In this document: positions 24,552 through 30,454 of the stretch, in pieces
Position numbering within the stretch: position 1 is the stretch's first letter
Layout of the letters: every line of letters starts with the position of its first letter
Assembly (NCBI GenBank): GCA_043784065.1
Contig: JAYVYR010000002.1
Coordinates: forward strand, 21,929-85,928
Origin: Bog-756 sp043784065
GTDB taxonomy: Bacteria; Actinomycetota; Acidimicrobiia; Acidimicrobiales; RAAP-2
Reading direction: 5' to 3'
Length of the DNA: 64,000 nucleotides
Translations under genes and position numbers: made by a program
The notes under the pieces: generated by a model
Databases searched by the model: none
What the model saw: only the letters and a program-made list of their open reading frames with translations
What the model was told of the DNA's origin: nothing

Positions 24552-24643
24552 CTACTTGACGTGCACCTCGAAGATGGCTCTGGCGATGATCAGCCGCTGG
24601 ATCTCGCTGTTACCCTCGAAAATGGTGAAGGCCATCGTGACTA
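24552..24643 (-). pseudogene. Relic of an acyl-CoA dehydrogenase C-terminus
   Basis: The last codons read FTIFEGNSEIQRLIIARAI then FEVHVK and a stop. They match the end of the intact acyl-CoA dehydrogenase at 27332-28546 (FTIFEGTSEIQRLIIARAI, SGVHVK) at most positions, including the catalytic Glu in FEG. The DNA is also clearly similar over about 90 bases, including the stop codon. Upstream of this stretch the homology ends abruptly in all frames. It is a leftover of a duplicated or related gene. The remaining 235 bases up to the antitoxin gene hold nothing recognisable. Confidence 0.75.
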
Positions 24644-24867
24644 CGGTAAAGTTCCAGTTCAGAGCGTTGCGAGGACTACAAAAGTCCGATTCACGGACCG
24701 CCAACGGCCACCATGCACTTCGAACGGCCCGATTCCTGGTTCGTCCCCGCCGCATCGCCGGCGGATGCTGCGACGCAGAGGCAGTGCCAACGAGGTGACC
24801 CTCTTGGGTGGCGTTATGCAACATGAGCTCGGCGTCCCAGAGCCGGCAAGGTGATCTACATTTCGTC

Positions 24868-24873
24868 TACAGT
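24868..24873 (+). promoter_or_regulatory. -10 element of the antitoxin gene (leaderless type)
   Basis: TACAGT followed by six bases and the ATG at 24880. Confidence 0.4.
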
Positions 24874-24879
24874 TGGGTG

Positions 24880-25110
24880 ATGGCTAAGAACAGCACGACA
24901 ACGGTGCGGGTGAGACGACCGGATTCGGAACGTCTGGCAGCTCTTGCGAAGAGCCGACAGACGACGGTAGTGGAGGTCGTCCACACAGCGCTCGATGCCC
25001 TCGAACGTCAAGAGTTCATGCGCGGTCTGAACAAGGACCACCAGGATCTCGATTCCGCTGGTCGGGAGGCTCTTCTCGCCGAACAAGCGGAGTGGGATCC
25101 CCTCGTTTGA
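24880..25110 (+). CDS. Ribbon-helix-helix-type antitoxin (MazE/VapB-like)
   Basis: A 76-residue protein whose N-terminus TTTVRVRRPDSERLAALA and the following helix (TVVEVVHTALDALERQEF) fit a ribbon-helix-helix DNA-binding domain. The acidic C-terminal part would bind and neutralise the toxin. The start ATG 24880 is preceded by a TACAGT element six bases upstream; the longer open frame beginning at 24808 lacks a promoter or ribosome site. Its TGA overlaps the TTG start of the MazF-like gene by four bases. Antitoxins of this kind usually repress their own operon. Confidence 0.75.
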   Translation: MAKNSTTTVRVRRPDSERLAALAKSRQTTVVEVVHTALDALERQEFMRGLNKDHQDLDSAGREALLAEQAEWDPLV

Positions 25111-25442
25111 TCTGGCGTTCCGAGATCTACGAAGTCGACCTGGGTAGTCCGGTCGGCCACGAGCTGGCTCGGGTCCGTCCGGGCCTGATTGTCTCTGCCG
25201 ACCTCGTCAACAACGGCTCCGGGCAGCTCGTGGGGGTCGTTCCGATCACGTCACGGGATTACGGGCTCAGGAGTCACGTCGAACTCGAGCCAGGCATGAC
25301 GGGCCTCGATCACGTGTCGTTCGCCCGATGCGACCAGGTCCGAATGATCGCGGTGCGCCGTCTCCTGACTCGGCAAGGGCGCACACCTGTCGACTCGATG
25401 GAATCCATCAACTGGGCCCTGCGCTTCATCTTCGACCTCTGA
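25107..25442 (+). CDS. MazF/PemK-like toxin
   Basis: A 111-residue protein of the MazF/PemK/CcdB fold, usually a sequence-specific mRNA endonuclease. Family motifs are WRSEIYEVDLGSPVGHELA, RPGLIVSADLVN and VGVVPITSRDYG (shortened from residues about 2-50), and QVRMIAVRRLL near the end. The start TTG 25107 fits the family N-terminus and overlaps the antitoxin stop (TTGA). GTG 25092 is an in-frame alternative without clear ribosome site. With the ribbon-helix-helix protein it forms a type II toxin-antitoxin operon. It sits in a stretch of decaying genes, but its own frame is intact. Confidence 0.82.
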   Translation: MIWRSEIYEVDLGSPVGHELARVRPGLIVSADLVNNGSGQLVGVVPITSRDYGLRSHVELEPGMTGLDHVSFARCDQVRMIAVRRLLTRQGRTPVDSMESINWALRFIFDL

Positions 25443-25560
25443 CGGGATCAGGGTAGTGACGCCCTCTGGCCCGGTCCCGGACACGGCCGTCCCGACCTCG
25501 CGGCGGAATCCCACGCAGCCCTCGGTGGCCGGTCACAGCGTCGAGGAAGCGCCGGGCTGA

Positions 25561-25946
25561 CTACTCAATCATGCAGCGATCCATCGTGAGAATCCCGGGA
25601 GTGGTGTCGTTGATCCCCCAACTGATGATCACCTGAGGATGAATGCGGAACTGCGGGGCACCCTCATTCTCTTCGATGGCGACGGTCCCCACGATCTTGA
25701 CCCTGCGCGGAGTCCAGGGGTCCATCGTGGCGAGATCATCGATCACCACAGTGGCCCGGGGTTGGCCACGATGTTCGTGTAGCGGACCGTATGGGTGATG
25801 TCGAAGCCGGCTGTGACGATGTCGTCACCATTGACCGAGAAGATCACCGGAGCGACGTCGGGCTTGCCGGTCGCTGAGGCGGTGGCGAAAGACATCAGCG
25901 GTTGTACTGCCAGATAGGCAAGTTCCGGGTCGGTAAACGCGCTCAT
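25561..25946 (-). pseudogene. Frameshifted PPOX-class (F420/FMN) oxidoreductase
   Basis: Two abutting short frames on the minus strand form one PPOX-class protein. The first, from 25946, reads FTDPELAYLAVQPLMSFATA and VTAGFDITHTVRYTNIVANP, then hits a stop after PLW. The second continues VIDDLATMDPWTPRRVKIVG and FRIHPQVIISWGI. Restoring one C in the run CCCC near 25765 would join them as NPRATVVIDDL, the family sequence. Such proteins bind F420 or FMN and reduce small substrates. The ATG at 25946 overlaps the stop of the YceI gene, so it was the second gene of that operon. It may be a real mutation or a homopolymer error. Confidence 0.7.
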
Positions 25947-26521
25947 GGGGCACTCTCCTTGTTGTGGGATGGTTCTGCGAATGAGGAACCGTCAGGACTC
26001 ACTCCTCGATCTGCATCGTTTCGAGCATGGATCGTCACGGCGAACTCGAGCCTTCTGCCGGCCACGCCCTTAACCTTGGTGACTCCGGGGTCGTAGCGGT
26101 CCACGACCCCGGTTGCCGTGGCGGTGAACGATGAACCTTCGCAGACGGCCTCGTCGATTCGGACGTCCAGCGGGGTGCTCACTCCGCGGAGCGTGAGGTC
26201 TCCGGTCAGCAGCCCGTGGTCACCGTCCTGTTGCAGTTCGCTCGAGGCGAACGAGATCACCGGATGTCGGGTTGCGTCGAGGAAGCGCTTGGACGTCACC
26301 GCCTTGTCGCGGCTCGAGTTCCCGGTGTCGAAGCTGAAGGTCGGGACGGTCAGCGAGACGGTGGAGGCGGTCGGTGTTGTGGCGACGGAGATCCCTCCGG
26401 CGTCGATCGTCAACTTGCCAGCGACCTTCCCGAGCCCGAAAAGGTGTGTCGTGGTGAATTCGACCGTTGAGGCACCAAGTTCGATGCGATAGATGCCCGG
26501 GGTGGGGGTCGTGTCGGACAC
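25943..26521 (-). CDS. YceI family protein
   Basis: A 192-residue YceI-like protein, a lipocalin-like beta barrel thought to bind polyisoprenoids or other lipids. Motifs: YRIELGASTVEFTTTHLFGL at the N-terminus, FLDATRHPVISFASSEL in the middle and GDLTLRGVSTPLDVRI. No signal peptide is seen, so it is probably cytoplasmic, as in many actinobacterial members. The start is GTG 26521, with AAGGAAGGA about ten bases upstream. It is divergent from a MarR regulator across a strong palindrome and is followed in an overlapping reading frame by the broken PPOX gene. Confidence 0.87.
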   Translation of the reverse strand: MSDTTPTPGIYRIELGASTVEFTTTHLFGLGKVAGKLTIDAGGISVATTPTASTVSLTVPTFSFDTGNSSRDKAVTSKRFLDATRHPVISFASSELQQDGDHGLLTGDLTLRGVSTPLDVRIDEAVCEGSSFTATATGVVDRYDPGVTKVKGVAGRRLEFAVTIHARNDADRGVSPDGSSFAEPSHNKESAP

Positions 26522-26546
26522 GAGGAGATCCTTCCTTCTGGATTAT

Positions 26547-26588
26547 TTGCATGCGCACACAAGACAATTACATTGTGTGCGCATGCAA
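26547..26588. promoter_or_regulatory. Palindromic operator between yceI-like and marR-like genes
   Basis: A perfect 16-bp inverted repeat, TTGCATGCGCACACAA and TTGTGTGCGCATGCAA, separated by GACAATTACA. It fills most of the 79-base region between the divergent genes and its right arm abuts the -10 of the MarR gene, the usual layout for autorepression and control of the neighbour. Confidence 0.75.
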
Positions 26589-26594
26589 TAACAT
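26589..26594 (+). promoter_or_regulatory. -10 element of the MarR gene (leaderless type)
   Basis: TAACAT followed by six bases and the GTG at 26601, directly next to the palindrome arm. Confidence 0.45.
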
Positions 26595-26600
26595 GGGACG

Positions 26601-27089
26601 GTGACCGAGGACACCCCTGCCGCCCTGAACCCCGATGAGGAATCGATGTGGAGGGCGCTGACCTACCTCTTGACGCATCTCGGTAGGAGGTTCGGAGACG
26701 ACCTGGCACAAGAGGCGAACGTCTCGCTGTCCGAGTACGTCGTGCTCGTGAACCTCTCGGAGGCCGAGCATCGCTGCCTCCGCATTGGAGACCTTGCCGT
26801 CAGCTGCGACCTGTCCCCGAGCCGGATGTCACGGTTGGTCGATGAGATGGCACTCCATGGCTACGTCCAGAAGAGCCGCTCCCCCGACGACAGACGGAGC
26901 ATGGCGGCCACCCTGACGCCCCAAGGGCTGAAGACGCTGAAGCGGGTCTATCCGGCTCAGCTCCGGAACGTCCGGAAGTGGGTCTTCGACCCGCTGTCAC
27001 CCGATGAAGTGCGCCAACTGGGCGTCACGCTCGGCAGAATCCGAGACGGCCTGGTGTACGCCTCTGGCGCGGGGACGGACTCCCGATGA
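26601..27089 (+). CDS. MarR family transcriptional regulator
   Basis: A 162-residue winged-helix regulator of the MarR family. The core is seen as SLSEYVVLVNLSEAE, RIGDLAVSCDLSPSRMSRLV (recognition helix, about 62-81), then EMALHGYVQKSRSPDDRRSM with the conserved wing DDRR, and LTPQGLKTLKRV. The start is GTG 26601. The strong palindrome between it and the divergent yceI-like gene is the likely operator, so it probably represses itself and the YceI/PPOX operon until a small ligand (a phenolic or oxidant in many MarR proteins) is bound. Confidence 0.88.
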   Translation: MTEDTPAALNPDEESMWRALTYLLTHLGRRFGDDLAQEANVSLSEYVVLVNLSEAEHRCLRIGDLAVSCDLSPSRMSRLVDEMALHGYVQKSRSPDDRRSMAATLTPQGLKTLKRVYPAQLRNVRKWVFDPLSPDEVRQLGVTLGRIRDGLVYASGAGTDSR

Positions 27090-27331
27090 CCCGGGTCCGA
27101 GAGACCGGGCCAACACCAGCCGGACTTGTGCGACCGTGAAGCGATCGAACTGCTGGGCCCGGGTTTCTTCGGGTTCAGCCGCGACGGCAGCGGTAGATTG
27201 AGGTTCATCGCCGTCGAGGGCGTCAGCAACAAGCGGGACAAAGTTAGGACACGAATCCCATTTCGCCCAGTTTCGGTGACCCGAGCCCCGGACGTCTCCC
27301 GCTGGGCGCCCGAAGTAGGATCCCAGTGCAG
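27090..27331. other. Intergenic region with a possible gene remnant
   Basis: No intact gene. On the plus strand from about 27127 the frame reads REAIELLGPGFFGFSRDGSG then RLRFIAVEG, with strand-turn-strand character and normal codon use, before losing coding character near 27240. It may be the start of a decayed small protein. I cannot name a family with confidence. Confidence 0.25.
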
Positions 27332-28546
27332 CTACTTCACGTGCACTCCGGAGATGGCCCGAGCGATGATCAGTCTCTGGATCTCCGACGTGCCTTCAAA
27401 AATGGTGAAGATCTTCGAGTCACGGTGCCAGCGCTCGACCGGATAGTCGCGCACATAGCCGTAACCGCCCAGGATCTGGATGGCCTCCTCGGTCACGTAG
27501 ACCGCGGTCTCGCCAGCGTAGAGCTTGGACATCGAGCCCTCGCCCGACGTGAACTCCTTGCCGTTGGCACCCATCCACGAGGCCCGCCACACCAGCAGTC
27601 GGGAGGCGTCGATACGGGTCTTCATATCGGCCAGCTTGAAAGCGATCGACTGGTTCTCGATGATCGCCCGACCGAAGGCCTTGCGCTCCTTGGCGTACTC
27701 GAGCGAGTACTCGTAGGCGGCTCGGGCGATGCCGAGGGCCTGGGCGCCGACCGTGGGTCGGGAGCCTTCGAAAGTCTTCATGGCGGCCTGGCCACCGCCC
27801 TTCTTGCCTTCCTTGGCCCGGGCGATCTTCTCGTCGAGCTTGTCCTTGCCACCCAGAAGGCAGCTTCCGGGCACCCGGCAGTCGTCGAGGACGACTTCGG
27901 CCGTATGGGATGCCCGGATGCCCATCTTCTGGAACTTCTGGCCCTGGGAGATTCCCGGGGTTCCCGGAGGCACGATGAAGCTGGCCTGGCCACGACCCCG
28001 GAGCTCAGGTTCCACCGAGGCGACGACCACATGGATGTCGGCAATCCCGCCATTGGTGATCCACGTCTTGGTGCCGTTCAGCACCCACTCGTCCTTAGCC
28101 TTGTCGTAGACGGCACGCGTCCGAAGCGACGAAACGTCTGACCCGGCGTCGGGCTCGGACACGGCAAAGGCGGCGAGCTGCGGCTTCTCGGGGGTCCCGA
28201 AACATTGTGGTCCCCACTCCATCAACTGCTCGGGCGTGCCGTTGCCGGCGATGCCAGCCAGGCCCAACGTGCTGCCTAGGATGGCCAGGGCGATTCCGGC
28301 GTCGCCCCAGGAAAGTTCCTCCGCCGCGATGGGCATCAGGAGGCCGCTCTTGTCCATGAAGGCGTTGGCGATGAAGTCAAAGGAGTACAGGCCGATGTTG
28401 GCTGCCTCCTGGATGATCGGCCAAGGGGTCTCCTCACGCTCATCCCACTCGTGGGCGGCAGGTCGGATCACGTTCTCGGCAAAGTCGTGGACCCACTTCT
28501 GGAGTTGGATCTGGTCTTCGTCGAGGTCCAGGGAGAATTCAGACAT
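27332..28546 (-). CDS. Acyl-CoA dehydrogenase
   Basis: A 404-residue FAD-dependent acyl-CoA dehydrogenase, oxidising an acyl-CoA to the trans-2-enoyl-CoA. Family signatures: AFAVSEPDAGSDVSSLRTRA (FAD/substrate site), WITNGGIADIHVVVA, QILGGYGYVRDYPVERWHRD and FTIFEGTSEIQRLIIARAI, whose Glu in FEGT is the catalytic base. An insertion rich in Lys/Gly (KEGKKGGGQAA) lies near 245-255. The start ATG 28546 follows GGAG. It is a single gene with a 16-bp palindrome about 100 bases upstream. The substrate chain length is unknown. A C-terminal relic of a close relative lies at 24552. Confidence 0.92.
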   Translation of the reverse strand: MSEFSLDLDEDQIQLQKWVHDFAENVIRPAAHEWDEREETPWPIIQEAANIGLYSFDFIANAFMDKSGLLMPIAAEELSWGDAGIALAILGSTLGLAGIAGNGTPEQLMEWGPQCFGTPEKPQLAAFAVSEPDAGSDVSSLRTRAVYDKAKDEWVLNGTKTWITNGGIADIHVVVASVEPELRGRGQASFIVPPGTPGISQGQKFQKMGIRASHTAEVVLDDCRVPGSCLLGGKDKLDEKIARAKEGKKGGGQAAMKTFEGSRPTVGAQALGIARAAYEYSLEYAKERKAFGRAIIENQSIAFKLADMKTRIDASRLLVWRASWMGANGKEFTSGEGSMSKLYAGETAVYVTEEAIQILGGYGYVRDYPVERWHRDSKIFTIFEGTSEIQRLIIARAISGVHVK

Positions 28547-28646
28547 GGTGGACTGCTCCGTTCTGGCCCGCAGGCCCCTCAAGCAAGGCTTCGACCGGTG
28601 CCGGCACTAGGGCCGCACGCACGCCGCTATTGGCGGATCGCTAGTT

Positions 28647-28662
28647 GTTACTCAATAGTAAC
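28647..28662. promoter_or_regulatory. 16-bp palindrome upstream of the acyl-CoA dehydrogenase gene
   Basis: GTTACT-CAAT-AGTAAC, a perfect inverted repeat with 6-bp arms in a locally AT-richer stretch. The form is typical of TetR-family operators. It lies about 100 bases before the acyl-CoA dehydrogenase start. Confidence 0.55.
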
Positions 28663-29038
28663 CACGATAGCGGGCACGGGGCAACCATCCACCGCGTCAG
28701 CTTCCAAAGGGAGCGGTGGACCCATGGCCGTCCCGGCGGAGCACCGGCGACGGGGTGGGCCGACCAGCTCCGGAAGCCACGACGGCGTTCCCCTTTCCCC
28801 CACATGCAGGGTGCTCACGAGCTCTCACCGGCTTGCGATGGTCGACCACCTACACGGGGACGGGCCGACTGCCACCCGCCGACGGGGACTCTACGACCCA
28901 AAAAACGCTACCAGTCGCGTTCTCTTGGACGGCGGGGGAATTGGGTCGAAACGGGTCTCTGCACGCGGCGTTCACGTCTTAGCAACATGGGAGCCCGGGA
29001 GGTCCGCTCCATGGCGTCCGACCGGGGTAGTCGGCGGC
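28663..29038. other. Gene-free stretch
   Basis: About 375 bases between the acyl-CoA dehydrogenase control region and the end of cysS. The short open frames here show no recognisable protein, and I see no strong repeat or hairpin. Confidence 0.5.
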
Positions 29039-30433
29039 CTATCGCCTACGGATGCGGGTGCCCTCGCCGCCATCCTCGACCAGCCAGCCTGCCTCCTCGA
29101 GCTCGGCGCGCAAGGCATCGGCCCGAGCCCAGTCCTTGGCTGCCCGGGATGCATCGCGCATGCGCACAAGATCGGCCGTTGCCGCGTCGATCTCGTCGCT
29201 CACGTCACCTTCGAGTCGAAGACCCAGCGCTCCGGCCAGCCACGCCGCCGTTCGGGCCGCAGTTGCGGCCGCGGCACCGTCGCCGGCATCGGCCGCCACA
29301 TTGGCCCGTCGTGCCAGTTCGAACACTGTGGCCAGAGCACCTGGGGTGTCGAGGTCGCCGTCCATGGCGACCATGAAGGTGGCCACCGCCTCGTCGTCAA
29401 CAGCGCCCACCGTCGAGTCGGGCCCGGTCAACGGTCCCTCAGCCAGCGGGTCGGCCAGTGAGAACCGTCGGGCCAGCTCGTCCAACCGGGCCAGTCCGGC
29501 CTCGGCCTGGGCGATCGTCTCGGGTGTCACTTCGATAGGCGACCGGTAGTGGGAGCGCAGCACCAGCACCCGGTAGGCGCGGGCATCGCTGCGCTCGAGC
29601 AGGTCGGACAAGGAGGCGAAGTTGCCCAACGACTTGGACATCTTCTCACCACCGACCGTCACCCATCCGTTGTGCATCCAATGGCGGGCGAACTCCTTAC
29701 CGTCAGCCACAGCCTGAGCCCGCTCGTTCTCATGGTGGGGGAAGGCCAGGTCCTGACCTCCTCCATGCAGCTCGAACCCTTCGCCCAGAAGGTCGAGGGA
29801 CATCACCACGCACTCAGTGTGCCAACCAGGTCGGCCGGCTCCCCACGGTGAGTCCCAACTGGGCTCGCCTGGTTTGGCCTTCTTCCACAGCACGAAATCG
29901 AGTGGCGATCGCTTCTCTTCGTCTGCTTCGATTCGGGCGCCGGCCCGCAACGATTCGAGGGGTTGGCGGGCCAGCAGTCCGTAGCCGGGCACGTCGAGCA
30001 CCGACAGATAGACCCCGGTGGCCGTCTCGTAGGCGATCCCCCGACCCACCAGGTCGGTGATCAGGTCGATCATCCGGTCGACATAGGCGGTGGCGTGCGG
30101 TGCCTGATCCGGCCGCAGCACCCCCAGGGCATCCATGATCTCCCACCACAGGGCCTCGTTGGCCGCCGTGAACTCGGCGATCGCAATGCCACGGTCGGCA
30201 GCCCGGGCGATGATCTTGTCCTCGATGTCGGTGATGTTCGAGACATAGGTGACGTCGAGGCCAATGAACAGGAGGTAGCGCCGGAGCACGTCGAACACCA
30301 ACGAGAACCGCCCATGACCGAGGTGAGGCACACCGTCGACCGTCGGGCCGCACACGTAGAGTGCGACCTTGCCGGGCTGGCGGAGCCGGAGCGGGGCTAC
30401 CTCGCCGGTGGCGGTGTCGTGGAGCGTGAGCAC
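29039..30433 (-). CDS. cysS: Cysteinyl-tRNA synthetase
   Basis: A 464-residue class I aminoacyl-tRNA synthetase charging tRNA-Cys. The zinc/cysteine-site Cys28 is in ALYVCGPTV, the HIGH motif is VPHLGHGRF (37-40), and the signature KMSKS is in VGGEKMSKSLGNF. WHTECVVMSLDLLG and GGGQDLAFPHHENERAQA supply the remaining zinc ligands. The length fits CysRS and exceeds the usual MshC. The start is GTG 30433, seven bases after a TACCGT element that is shared, in reverse, with valS. The open frame reaching further upstream runs antisense through valS and is rejected. Confidence 0.92.
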   Translation of the reverse strand: MLTLHDTATGEVAPLRLRQPGKVALYVCGPTVDGVPHLGHGRFSLVFDVLRRYLLFIGLDVTYVSNITDIEDKIIARAADRGIAIAEFTAANEALWWEIMDALGVLRPDQAPHATAYVDRMIDLITDLVGRGIAYETATGVYLSVLDVPGYGLLARQPLESLRAGARIEADEEKRSPLDFVLWKKAKPGEPSWDSPWGAGRPGWHTECVVMSLDLLGEGFELHGGGQDLAFPHHENERAQAVADGKEFARHWMHNGWVTVGGEKMSKSLGNFASLSDLLERSDARAYRVLVLRSHYRSPIEVTPETIAQAEAGLARLDELARRFSLADPLAEGPLTGPDSTVGAVDDEAVATFMVAMDGDLDTPGALATVFELARRANVAADAGDGAAAATAARTAAWLAGALGLRLEGDVSDEIDAATADLVRMRDASRAAKDWARADALRAELEEAGWLVEDGGEGTRIRRR

Positions 30434-30439
30434 GCAGGG

Positions 30440-30446
30440 TACGGTA
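30440..30446. promoter_or_regulatory. Overlapping divergent -10 elements for cysS and valS
   Basis: The plus strand reads TACGGT at 30440-30445, and the minus strand reads TACCGT at 30446-30441. The minus element is seven bases from the cysS GTG; the plus element is nine bases from the valS ATG at 30455. Only 21 bases separate the two start codons, so both polymerases must use the same few bases. Confidence 0.55.
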
Positions 30447-30454
30447 ACCCGATC

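Noticed and set aside
25561..25946. Two independent small genes on the minus strand
   Set aside because: The two pieces are consecutive parts of one PPOX-class protein separated by a frameshift.
28716..28982. 88-codon open frame upstream of the acyl-CoA dehydrogenase
   Set aside because: No recognisable protein, no ribosome site, and competing frames of similar length on both strands.
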